From assembly GCA_020086605.1 (NCBI GenBank), contig JACBWW010000004.1, positions 8,069,382 through 8,133,381 of the forward strand: DNA of 64,000 bases, read 5' to 3'. Below the pieces are notes generated by a model. The model saw only the letters and a program-made list of their open reading frames with translations. It was not told the DNA's origin and did no database searches. A program made the translations under genes and the position numbers. This document shows positions 1 to 11,751 of the stretch, piece by piece (the first letter of the stretch is position 1; every line of letters starts with the position of its first letter). The DNA is from Lanius collurio (Eukaryota; Chordata; Aves; Passeriformes; Laniidae).

Positions 1-3000
1 ATAGCTACTTTGTGAAGAAGACAGCCCCTAGTCTGGGAAACCTTCCTAAACTACATGGATCCAGGCTGTGTTTTCCATTCATCAGGACATTGGTGCAAAC
101 TTCAGTGTACTTACTCACCAAGGAATTCCACACAGCCTGAGGGAGTCTTAGCTCCTTATTGACAAGTGTAATCAGTCCTTTGTGAAGCACTAAATGTTCC
201 ATACAGACATGAAATTTACCTGTGTTCTTTTAAAAACACCACACACCAAAAAAAGATGAAAACGTCTATGCTGGTTCTAACAAACTAACATCAGTTTTGT
301 CTTCATAGAGGAAATGCATAGAGACAATATTCTGAGATCAAAAAAACTTTCTTCCAGTTGAAGCTATTAATTACTCTGAGATTCAGGGCGGCTCCTGAAA
401 TTTGAACATCCTCCAAGGCTCAGAGTGAGGCTCTTCCCCTGAGTGGGAAATGAGGAAATGCACAACTTCATTATCCTTTGGGCTTCTAATACATTTCACT
501 GTGAGGTTTTGTTGCCCTTCCTGAGAGGTGGTTTAAATTTTTCCTGGAGGGACGCATCAAGTGAGCTGTAAGTGTGACATGCTCCACCACCAGTTTGGAC
601 ACAGCCTGATGATTCAGCCTGCAGGGTCACAGATGCTCCAGTCTTTGCACTTTGGCCACACCAGAAGCTGACCTCTTGGGCTTCTTCTCTGCATAAAGAG
701 GCAAGACTGGTTTTCAGGGTATCTTCAAGAAACAGGAAAACTGAACCTTTTATAACACTGGATGCATTATGTGAGAGTGATGAGATGTGATCTGCACCCT
801 GTAAATCCTCTCCCTATCTGTGTGCTCCTACCTAATAACTTCATCTGAGTTTCTTTGTTTCTGGACTCTCCAGGTGATTCCTCGATTCCAAGCAACTGTT
901 CTTGCGGACAGAATTGTGGCCCTGTTGCAGGGTGCAGAAAACACGGGGTATTCTGGCATGAGCTATTTCTTGTGCTCTTATCCCATGGCTGGTCTGAGCC
1001 AACCTTTATTTGAGTATTTGAGTTTATCTTCTGTTAATAATTTAAACCCAGTCTCCACAATGGAGCAGTGTCACTTTCAGAGATGAGAGGAGTATGAATA
1101 TTTAGCTTTCTGTCTGTCCACAGAAAGCAAACAATTAAAATGTCTAATTAGAAAGCTACAAAAAAGTAATAGAGGAAGCAAAAGTTGAAAGACCATCCAT
1201 TACAGAGAGACTGAAGGATTCTTGGAACTGCACTGACCATAAGCTCCTGTAAGCTGCAATTTCAGACACAATTTTAAGTAAACTCTCGTTTCAGCTTCAC
1301 TTGTCCCACATGAAAGAAATGTTAACGCTAACACAGCAGACAAGAGCCCTTAAAATGAAGCAAGAGGAATTTTTTATTTAAGTGGAACATCATGGAGCTC
1401 ATCAGAGTATTTAATAGTATTTTCCCTCCAGCTGTTTTTATTTATCTTTAAACTTCCAATAAAAGTTATGTTTTATTTCAAGAAGCAATCCATAATAAAC
1501 TTTTCAGCTGATGGTAGTGGTTAGTGCCTGTGCCACCAACAGTGATGATTAATTCTTTGGAGAAGAAATGAAAATTGCTCTTTGCTATGCAGTACCTATC
1601 AAAATGAATTTGAGTAGGGGCATTTGGGCCTTACCATCAATTTTCAAATTAGAGGAAACAATAATCTCATTCCATTGCTCTGTGATAATGCTGGGAACTT
1701 GAGATGGGGTCAATTTCTTACTGGAAGACAAATTCAGAGCAATTCCTGGTCTTGCACATCATTGCTTTTATTCCATTGTAATGACATGACTCCCTGGGCT
1801 AGGTACTGTCCGAGCATGGCAGGAGGGACAGCTCTTGTCCTGAGCATGTGTTGCACCGAGTCCTTACGGACACACAGATGCTTTTAACTCCAGGCACTGT
1901 CAATCAAACCCTTGAATTGAATGAGATGTTTTACATGTTCCAAACCAAGCATATGTCAAAATCTACATGGCATTTGGGCCATACAAACAAGGACCACAGA
2001 TGAAGACTTTAACTGTTATTAGAACACAGTAAATATACAAATTCTTTTCACTTTAAGTAGAGACGGCAAAACCAGCAAGGCTGCAAATAAACTCTCAGCT
2101 AAGATATGATTTCATTCGGGCCAGTTGCCACAAAACCAACTCCTTTTCTGACCCCAGGTCTCTGTCTCTTGCCTTCAGCACATTGTCTGTTATAGCATCC
2201 TGCCTACTCCCAGAGGCCTATCCCATGGCTTCATGGAAAATGCTCTTCCCAGTACTGAACTAATACAGATGGATTTAGGCATTAATTCTGCTTTTGTCCA
2301 GCTGCTGACAAGGAGGAGGAAACTACTGAGACAAACTCAGTTAGAACCAGTGGCCTCTGAAGCTCATAGCACTGCCAGTTTCCATTGAGACAAAGCAGAA
2401 TATTTACCCTGGTCAAGAGTCTGGATGCTCATTTTGTGTGGACCTTTTTGGCCATTCTGAGCCTACTGTTTGGTACAGCAAAGCTGATCTTTGTCCACAA
2501 AGCTGAACCTTTTCTATGTGGAGTTGCCTACTAAAACTTCATTTCTATAGCAGACAGAATAGGGTTCATCACTGATTGTCGTACACTATCTTGGAAGATG
2601 AAGGGTCTTCAAGTTGTTGGGTTTTTTTTTTTTTTTTCAGGAAGGATGTTGAGTTGGAAATTTTGACTTCACTGTGGTCAGGATTGGGCCTACTGTAAAA
2701 ATAATTGTTTATCTATATTTGAACTTTCCATAGGACAGACCAGCTGACTGATCTCTTTCTGCCTGGTCTTCCTTTACTTTCTTCTGTGAAGGCTCTCATG
2801 TCCTCTTTATTACCACCTCATGTCATACCCACTATCTGTGTATTTTACAATGATGTTTTAAAGGAAAATATTATAACATATACCACTGTTTACCTATCTT
2901 CTTCTGGACAGATGAGTTTCTAAAGTTAAATGCATAGATTTATATTTCCTAAATTTCCATCCACAAAAAGATTTCTGTGTATGTGTGTGCGGGCATGCGC

Positions 3001-6000
3001 TACAAAAGGTGAGGTTAATGAGGAAGATAAGATAATGAACACAGGGTCGTTTGTGTCTGTTTGCACTAGTTTTGTATGAAGTTCCCTTCTCTATACAAAT
3101 GACAACTGCACATTCTCCTCATGGAGAAACCCAGTCAGCCAGGGGCATGAAGTTGCCAGGGGCGGTCTGGGAACTGCTTTTTCACTGATCTTTTAATAAT
3201 ATGATCCGAGGGTTTGTGAATAAAGGCCTTCAGATGAATGCAGAGTTCTGTGGGAAGTCAGTGGAGGGAGCAGAAGGATTAGAGGACTAGTTGGAAAGGT
3301 CTGCAGGAGTTTGTGTTTCTAAGTAAAATTTGTAGCAAGAGTCAAAGTTTTCAAACTACTGAAATGTAGTGCCCTTGTGTTTGTTAATGTTATTCAAAAA
3401 TAACAATGTTTCCTCCAAAGAAAAACAAACAAATATCTTACACCAGAAAGCTATTTATTTCCAGAGAGCTAACATTTACAAGTAGGGTGAAATCATAACT
3501 CTTTTATCCTCAGTAGGAATATAGAAACAGAATCCAATAGGGACATGATTATATCCTGGGCCATTTGGTCAACTGTACGCTGGCCACAAGGCCAGGTACA
3601 GGGGAGTTATTCTTCTGTGCCTCTCGGTCATATGCTTTGTAATTTTACAATTTCCAAAGGAAACTGTCACTTTTTTTGCCTTCTTCTAGTCTCTGCCCAC
3701 ATCCATCTTACCAAAATTAGGCACTGCCATAAACTTTGGTCTTCATCTGACTGTGGTCAAAAGCTAATTTAAAAGAAAAAGGTCACATAAGATAGTTTAA
3801 ATAAATGTTATTAGTATGGACTAGCTTCAACCTTGTGAGCTGATCATATTCCCATAGTCAGCCCACTATGCCTAGATTTTGCGTCTGTAATAACATTCAC
3901 TGTTGTTGATACTTAAAGATAACACTACACACAACAAAAGAATTATCACATTTTTTCAGGAAATACTTCATTGATTCACTGCCAGGTTTATGGTTCCTTT
4001 TATTTGTTTGTTTTGGCAGTTGTACCCCTTTAAAAATTTGCTTCTGTATTTTAAACTGCTAAAGAGTATTCTTTTAATTAAATTGCTGTTTGGTGCACAT
4101 GCTATACCATTCTTTACTTGCTTAAAAGCCATGTGTTTATATATGGGAACTTCCCTTTTGCACTGAGACTTTAACTGTAAGGAAAGCATATGGTTTAACT
4201 CAAGGTTTTTCCTAGGGTTTGACTGTGCCTCATTTTCCTATCTCTTCATTTATATCCTCAGATTACCTAACTCCAATGAGTGAGGTTAATGCTCCACTAA
4301 GAAAAAAAAAAAAAAGCTTGCCTCGTATTTTCTCAGTACCCAAGGAAACTTAAGCAAAAATGCACAGCTTATATCAGATGTTTCAACTTCCTCACAAATA
4401 AGAACCTCTACTAAAATATAACAAAAATAATTTAAATTCTGGTGGGAAGACTTTAACTTTCGTGGAATGATTTCTCTTGGGAAATCTCAGTGTCCTGGCT
4501 ATCCCTTTTTCACCCCATTCCACACATGAATTCTCATGCCTTTGTCACCTGCAAGTTTAAGCTACAGGAACCTTCTATTTTCTCTGATTTTTTTGCTGCT
4601 TGCTTCTTTGAGGTGAAGTTTAAGAATATCATGGCAGGAAATTTGTTGAATAATGCACATGAGTAATTTTTTTTTTTTTTTTACTGTGAGAGTGCTCAGA
4701 GTTTGGAATGTGTTTTAAGAATTCAGCTTGAGTGCTAGGAACCTCAAAGGAATGATTTGTATTGATTGGTAAATACAGACCAAGATACCTCTGACAAACT
4801 GTAACTCAAAAGTAACTTAAAGGCATAACTTTTTTCATACTGCTTATCTCCAACACACTGTCTTCTTGGTAAGGCTGAGATATTTCAGGTGAAAATAATA
4901 CTCCAAACAAAGTTAAAGACTGTACTTGAAATAAAGGGACACATGTAAGGGACTTGGTTGTGAATTTTGCCATGGACAATATTTATGGTTCCACATCCCT
5001 ATTATTGCATATTCCAACATATTGATTCTTCCATTGTTTCCATGGGAACATCCTGATGTCTATAATTACCAGAAAGGGTTCGATTAATATAAAGCACAGT
5101 GGTAAATCTTTCCTTATGTACTCCCATTTCCATGCAAAAGGTGTAGCCAAAATGTCATTTATAGAATAACATAAATAGCTGAAATGTTATTTACTTGCAT
5201 AAGTCATTTGTTCAAAGAAATGAGTCTCTGGGAGTACATTTTCCTCTGTTAGTGCCTGAGCTTAATATTAACCTGAGTGCTTAAATGAATTTGCTGATCG
5301 CAGCTAAGACTCACACAGACCTTATTCAACATGAGTTACACACACTGCTGGCACCTGTAGCAGTGCCTGCTTAAAGGAAACCTAACTTGAAAGCAATACA
5401 CAGAGATTTTTTCTTTACTCTTTCCAGGAGACTTTAGTTTCTACCTTGAAGTTAGGTTTAAAGTAAATACACACGGAGCAGGAGACAGAATACAAGTTTT
5501 GCCTTCCCACTCTCTGGCTCACAAACAGAGTTTTAGTCTCTGAACTTTCATCTTTATGAACTTTTTATACCAACAGGTTTTGTTTTTTTTTTTATTTAAA
5601 CAATGCCTTTTTTAAGAATTTAAATCAAAGACTATCTCCTTACATATTGCAGATGATTTAAAAAATGACCTTTTTTTTAAAAAAATAGGATATGAAAATC
5701 TCTAATCATCTATAGGAGAAATATGGCAGTACTTCTTATGCTGGGTAAAATGTCAATAAGACTCCACCCAGGATAAGACAAAGGATAATTAAGTGATTTC
5801 AAGTCCTTGATGAGTAAAGAAGTTTAGATTAGTTAGGAAAAGAAAGAAAAAAAATATGCAATGCTGAATTCTGTGGTAACTAGAGGCAGACTGAAGCTGC
5901 AAACTTTGAATTCAGAGAGCTCATTGAAGGGTTATTTAATGTTTTGGCACATACCTACCTCAATTAAGGAATGGAAGATGGAAACCCACTGGTTTCTGTT

Positions 6001-8712
6001 TTTTTTTTACCACTGAAGAGAAGGTATTTTCTGTATAATACCATTACTGCCTACAATGCTACAAGTATGTAGCAAACATACTACATATGTCAAGCAACCA
6101 TTTGATTCAGAAAGGCAGAGGTCAGCATTTTGATTTCTGGATTCCTTGAAGACATTTATGCTTTCCAGACTTTCACAGATATTTTGGATTTTAATTGGAT
6201 GTGTGAATACTCCCTGCTGGAAAATCAAGCCTCTGTTTTTAATTTAGAAGTGTATCTTTAAGCACTGAGGTATGAACTCCAGCCCTTCACAAAGAGGTAA
6301 ATGAATCCTGTGCATCTGATGTGAGGAATCTGGTCTCTGAAGTCTCTCTGGAGTCTTGGGGTTGGGATTTCCTTCAGTGCCTGAGAACTGCTCCGCTTCA
6401 GTTCCTCCTCCACCAGGCTCTTGAATATCCAGCACGCAATCACCAAGATGGCATTGCAAAATAAGTAAGTTCCCTCACAAGGGAGTAAAGAAAACTAGGT
6501 TAAAATATGTGCTGACATACAAGGTGCCATTCCAAACAACATCAATGGAGTTGTTTTTATTTACATCACCAGAGAGTTTGGAGTAATCTTCCTTGCGTTG
6601 TCACAAGCATGCTAAACAAGTTTGAAGATTATTTAAAGACACCATTTTAGCTTTGTTGATTACTCAATCTCTGCAGTCATTTATTGCTCCAATACTACAA
6701 AGTAAGAGAGATTATCTTTTAATTGGGTGATTTTTATCCTCGTAACATCTTCAACTGCACTAGATATTCATTAAGGTTTTTTTTCTCCCCCTGAAACTTT
6801 CTTGAATCAGCTTTCATGTTTCTCTGCTCTTTTCCCTGGTGAGTTGTTGATCTAGGGACCAATGAATATTAGAAGTACATCTATTTATGGCCTAATCATT
6901 ATGAATATTTTTAAATGTGTTTCAGAAAATTATTTGTAGGCTATTCACTCAAAACCGCCTAATCCTTATAAATTCTTAGAATGAATAGTTGTGAAGTTTG
7001 TCTATGTGTGGAGAAAACACTCTTTAAATTTGCTATTATTCTTTGTGTAAAACTTCTCATGTACAAACATGAAACAGTATTACACCCAATTGTTAACATG
7101 TTTTTGAAACTAAGAGTTATACACATTCTTAGCAGGTTTGCCTGCCTACAGTGCAGTTCATAAAAAGCCCTTTAAGATGTTTAGGAGTAATGGAAGTTAA
7201 TGATCCTATCTCTGTTATGATCCTATCTCTGTTTTGTCTATGAGGTGATATAAAGATTGACAAAAGTCCTTGAAATTAGTATCAACATTACTGCAAGTTA
7301 TTGTGCAAGTATTTGGCCAGGTTTTAAATGAATATGACCATTCTTCCCTGTATCAGTGTTTGAAGTGTAGTATGCAACTCTTAATTGAATATAAACATTA
7401 ACCCTTTCCTCTCATTACCAATAGTAACAATAATAATTTTTAAGTAAGAGCTTAAATAGAATGCAAATTGTCCATAATTCAATGCCAGATAATTAAGGAC
7501 TGACTTTCAGTCTCAATTAAGGATTTATTTGAAACTCGAAATCAATACAGGACATAGTTTGCACCCCACCAGAGCAGTGTATAAGAGATTTTAAAAGTTA
7601 AAACATTTATATCCAAAATCAACTGCACAACATATTCATCTGCTGCTAACAAATGAGCAGACAGGAATTGCCACCACTGTAAGCATTTCAGAGGAGGTTC
7701 AACAAGAATCACTCTATTGATCCTGCCTGGAGACAAAAGAAAAGGCTGTCTGATTTTTGGAAGTCCTTCCCACACTTCCTTTCCAAGATTAGATCACTCA
7801 GTTCATAACCATTGCTCTTATGGCAAAAGGCAGGTGAGTGGATTCTCCTGTCTTAGATGACAAGTCCATGGCCAATTTACTGGACAGGGTACACATTTAT
7901 GATGTAGATAATGGGATCTTGTTATTGTTATCAACATGTCTCATGGTGGGTGCAGATTTGTCATCCTAGGTGACAGAACTATTATGTTTGAGGAGCCACA
8001 TTAGCATCTCCTGCAAAAGAAGCTGGGAGGGAGGGTAGTTTTGAAAAGTCTAACCCAAAATGACAAAAGCAGCATAAATGGGTAAGACCCTTAGGCTCCT
8101 GTTTTCAGGTGAGTGAGCAGTGGAAAGATTTTGACCCAGAATTCTTATATCTGACAACACATATTCTCCAAAATATAAGTAGCATTGGGAAGGCATTTCA
8201 ATGACAAATGAAAGAATAGAAGTTGTGCATACTCCTCAATTGCTTGGATTGCATTTTCAATGAAAAAAAAAAAAAACGAAAAAAACCAAAAAACACCTCT
8301 GAGGTGCTGGAAAAAATCAATTAATGTCTGCAAGACAGGCTGCCATGGAGGGCAGAAATATTTTGGTCACAGAACAGTGTTTTGTGCCTGAGTAAGTAAA
8401 TTTGTGTTTAGAGGCACAGAAATTCCCTGGTTCCCCTAGGGCACCAAAACCTTTGGAGCCATCACTAGATTTGTGGCAAAATCTGCAGATGGCTCTGCAG
8501 GAGGAATGCATACAGCTGTGTACAGCTGGTTTATAGCTACTTGGCTTTGCTTTGGCAACCCAGTTAACTAGATGTCTTGTTGATGGTGGAGACACAAAAA
8601 TAATATCCACAGATGCTAATACACTCCCCCTCAGTGGTTTCAGCACTTGAACTCATAGCAGTAAACTTGTTCCTTACCTTAATAGAGATTTGCTGTTAGT
8701 TTATGCTTTCTC
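1..8712. other. AT-rich non-coding sequence, no gene recognised
   Basis: No open frame here exceeds 109 codons, and none shows a domain, a codon pattern or a convincing splice-site context that I recognise. Homopolymer runs lie at 2622-2637 (T), 4302-4315 (A) and 4667-4682 (T). A short tandem duplication lies at 7201-7234. Two stretches, about 6500-6780 and 6840-6975, contain several TAAT/ATTA-type motifs and no simple repeats, so they could be conserved elements, but nothing decisive is visible. The sequence is consistent with intergenic or intronic DNA of a large avian chromosome. Confidence 0.7.
7201..7234. repeat. 17-bp tandem duplication
   Basis: The unit TGATCCTATCTCTGTTA at 7201-7217 is followed directly by TGATCCTATCTCTGTTT at 7218-7234, a 16 of 17 match. 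It is most simply a recent slippage duplication. Confidence 0.9.
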
Positions 8713-9112
8713 NNNNNNNNNNNNNNNNNNNNNNNNNNNNNNNNNNNNNNNNNNNNNNNNNNNNNNNNNNNNNNNNNNNNNNNNNNNNNNNNNNNNNNNN
8801 NNNNNNNNNNNNNNNNNNNNNNNNNNNNNNNNNNNNNNNNNNNNNNNNNNNNNNNNNNNNNNNNNNNNNNNNNNNNNNNNNNNNNNNNNNNNNNNNNNNN
8901 NNNNNNNNNNNNNNNNNNNNNNNNNNNNNNNNNNNNNNNNNNNNNNNNNNNNNNNNNNNNNNNNNNNNNNNNNNNNNNNNNNNNNNNNNNNNNNNNNNNN
9001 NNNNNNNNNNNNNNNNNNNNNNNNNNNNNNNNNNNNNNNNNNNNNNNNNNNNNNNNNNNNNNNNNNNNNNNNNNNNNNNNNNNNNNNNNNNNNNNNNNNN
9101 NNNNNNNNNNNN
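8713..9112. other. assembly gap (400 N)
   Basis: The run of N is exactly 400 bases long. The open frames that appear to cross it are artefacts of the unknown bases. The real length and content of the gap cannot be inferred from the sequence. Confidence 0.99.
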
Positions 9113-10696
9113 AAAAATATATTTCTTTAATTTTGTAGCTTTTTATATTATATCAACACATGCCAAAAATAGTCATGCATAATCTGCTGACAGATTATAA
9201 TATGGCATTGGTTAAAATGTTCTATTGCTTTTCATTTGTTCATTGTTTTTGTAACAAAATGCAAACTTGTAAATTTGGGATGATGTAGAATGTTTCAATT
9301 AGTGCTAAGTAGCATCTGCCTTAAAGTCTAAAAATAATTTATTTTAGTATTTTCTCATTTTACAGGAAACCTAGTCAAGTTCATGTCACTTTGGGGGAAA
9401 AAATGTCACTTGCCTTGAAATGTCTTTTTCTAACAAAATGTTCTGTAATAATTGGGGTTTTTTGTTTTTTGTTTTTTTTTTTTTTTTAATTTAGATCTGG
9501 TCAGCATAATTCTATAACTGATTGAACAAATGTTCTCAAAAAAGACTGCCAAGTTTACAATCCAGTATCACATGTTTCTGGACAGCCCCAATCTCTTTGG
9601 TCTCTTTTAATTCAGATTTTCCAGATCACTGACAAATGACTTTACAATGTAAAGTCTTTAAACAGAGTTCTTAAACCAAACATTTTTTCAGTCCATGGGA
9701 ATCTCTCCACTGATGTAACAGATGTTAAGTCTGGGCATTAGTAGAGGGCAAGCATGGCAAAACACTTTCATAAATTGATTTTACTGGAGGTTGACAACGG
9801 AGCAGTGACTCCCATAATAACTTCTAATTCATACTAGAAAACAACTTGATTTTTGAGAGTTGTACAAGCATCTCTAGTTGCCAAACTATGGACCTTCTGT
9901 AAAGTAAGTCCATAGAAATTTTACTGGTGATTCAACGAAAGCAGGAGCATTGAACTCCTCTGCAATGTCATGTGGCTAATCAGAATTCTGTGGAGCAGCT
10001 TTTCAAAAAGGAGATAGTTCTATCTCAGACCAACTTCTCCCTGCTTAGACATGTGCAGAGATCATTGCTCAGGAAACTACATTTAACTGTAAGAGTGTGT
10101 AAGGATGTGCATATGTGCATGCACATGTGTTAATAAAGATGCACATGGACACGGCAAAAAATATTTGCTGGTGAAAAAGGATGATTTTATATAGTATATG
10201 CAATAAAATTAAAATGCACAAAGATAATTTCTCAGGAAAATAGCCTAAATTTAACAATCTGTTTCTGAAAAAATTAATTTTCGGTTTTAAGCCTTTAGAG
10301 TTATGGTCTATTTATAATTGGAGCCAGAATTTGCATGTATTTTAAATACAAAGAGAGGTTCCAACATTCAAGTTATTATATTACTTGAGAGTTTAATTAA
10401 TAACACACTAATTGTAGAAGCCGACATCAAGAGCCACATCATATTGTTTCCATTAAATTTTGAAACTGTTTGAAGTGATTTAGTAATTAAAAAAAATGAA
10501 TTTCTGGGTAAAGGGTTATCTTCTCATAAGGACATAATTTATTCTAAGTTCTCTCACTTTGCAGACTATAGGATTCTTCACCAGGTTCTACACTGAAGTG
10601 TGAACAGTAGTGCTCATTCTCACAGTTATGTAGTAAAAGTCCAAAGTCTTTTGTCAAAGTTTAGCTAAGGTCCTCCAGAACAGAAATATTTAGTTC
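9113..10696. other. AT-rich non-coding sequence
   Basis: This stretch holds no recognisable gene. A T-rich low-complexity run with two interspersed G bases covers about 9458-9487. The remainder is unique-looking AT-rich DNA up to the LTR boundary. Confidence 0.65.
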
Positions 10697-10873
10697 AGCT
10701 GGGTTTGCATGGCCAGGTTTTTGGTAGTGGGGGACTACAAGAGTGTCTTTTGTGAGCGGCTGCTGGAAGCTTCCCCCATGTCCAGCAGAACCAATGCCAG
10801 CTGGCTCCAGATGGACCTGCTGCTGGCCAGGACTGGGCCCGTCAGAAATGGTGGTAACACCTCTGTGATAATG

Positions 10874-10881
10874 TATTTAAG
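10874..10881 (+). promoter_or_regulatory. TATA-like box of the LTR
   Basis: TATTTAAG lies about 178 bases from the LTR start, just after a GC-rich U3-like part and before an A-rich run. Its position relative to the AATAAA fits an LTR promoter. It is probably inactive or weak today. Confidence 0.45.
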
Positions 10882-11023
10882 AAAAAAGAAAAAAAAGTTG
10901 TTGGGCAGATGTAATTGTGACCAGACAATGCCAGAATGAGAATATCTAAGAGGAACAACTCTGCAGACACCGAGGTTGCTGGAGAATGAGTGGGAGGAAG
11001 GGCTCCAGACATGGCAGTGGGCT

Positions 11024-11385
11024 TCCCCTGCAGCCCGTGGTGCAGACTGTGGTGAGGCAGCTGCACTTCTGCAGCCCATGGAGGTCCATGGTGAGGCAGA
11101 GATTCACCTGCAGCCCTTCAGGAGACCCATGGTGAAGCAGGTGGATGCCTGAGAGGAGTCTGTGACCCTGTGGGAGGTCTGTGCTGGAGCAGCTCCTTAC
11201 AGGGATCCACAGACCTGTGGGGAGAGGAACCCACACTCAAGCAGGTTTCCTGGTAGGATTTCCCACACTTTGAGGACCCACAATGGACCAGCCTGTGCCT
11301 GGAGAACTGTACCCCATAGTGACCTATGTTTGTGGAGAACAGTCAGTCTCCCATGGGAGAGACCCCATGCTGGAACAGGGGAAGG
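11024..11385 (+). repeat. degenerate internal repeats in the LTR
   Basis: The phrase CTGCAGCCC followed by a GGTGAGGCAG-like phrase recurs several times with spacing of about 40-50 bases. It then decays into related phrases such as GCTGGAGCAG and CATGCTGGAACAGG. This looks like an old tandem expansion inside the transcribed part of the LTR. Unit boundaries are blurred by divergence. Confidence 0.55.
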
Positions 11386-11562
11386 ACTCCTCTCCCTGAG
11401 CAGTGGCAGAAACAATGTGCGATGAACTGACCATAACCCCCATTCCCTATCTCCCTGCACTTCTGGAGGGGAGGACGTAGAAATGGGAACAAGGGAGGCG
11501 TGGGGGAAGGTGTTTTTAAGATCCTACTTTACTTTTCATTATCCTGTTTTGATTTTGTTTAC

Positions 11563-11568
11563 AATAAA
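11563..11568 (+). terminator. polyadenylation signal of the LTR
   Basis: AATAAA is embedded in an AT-rich stretch near the 3' end of the LTR and is followed by a T/G-rich segment. It lies about 690 bases downstream of the TATA-like box, which would imply an unusually long R region. Confidence 0.5.
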
Positions 11569-11751
11569 TTAAATTAATATCTCTAATTTGAGTCTATTTT
11601 GCCCGTGACAGTATTTCATGAGTGATCTCTCTCTTTCCTTATCTCAACACATGAATACTTCTCTATTTTGTCTCTGTTGTCCAGCTGTGCAGGGGAGTGA
11701 TAGAGAGGTTTTGGTGAGTGTCTGGCATCCAGTCAGCATCAAGCCACTACA

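Larger units (their letters stand above)
10697..11751 (+). mobile_element. solo LTR of an avian endogenous retrovirus-like element
   Basis: This block of about 1,055 bases is much more GC-rich than its flanks. It matches, from memory, a long LTR family common in bird genomes; I do not assign a name. Its 5' end (TTTGCATGGCC, then TTTTTGGTAG) is shared with a second fragment at 25449. LTR-like landmarks are in order: a TATA-like TATTTAAG at 10874, a long repeat-rich middle, AATAAA at 11563, and a 3' end near the ACTACA at 11746-11751. No primer-binding site, gag/pol-like frame or second LTR follows, so it is probably a solo LTR. The 5' TG is not intact. No clean target duplication is visible: TTCAGC at 10694 and TACAGC at 11748 match 5 of 6 only if the ends are shifted. 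Open frames inside are by-products of GC content. Confidence 0.75.

Noticed and set aside
820..1086. Frame beginning after a pyrimidine-rich CTCCAG and reading LADRIVALLQGAENTG
   Set aside because: It looks exon-like at first sight, but no family was recognised and the following GGGGTATTC is a poor splice donor.
8317..8646. 109-codon minus-strand frame with Cys/Ser-rich, protein-like composition
   Set aside because: It matches no family I know, has no flanking exon signals and lies in unique-looking AT-rich DNA. A protein search would settle it, but I would not annotate it.
8690..9182. Two long frames crossing the N gap
   Set aside because: They consist almost entirely of unknown residues and are artefacts.
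10735..11460. Several overlapping open frames on both strands
   Set aside because: All lie inside the GC-rich, repeat-bearing LTR. Stop codons are rare there for compositional reasons, and no retroviral protein is recognisable.
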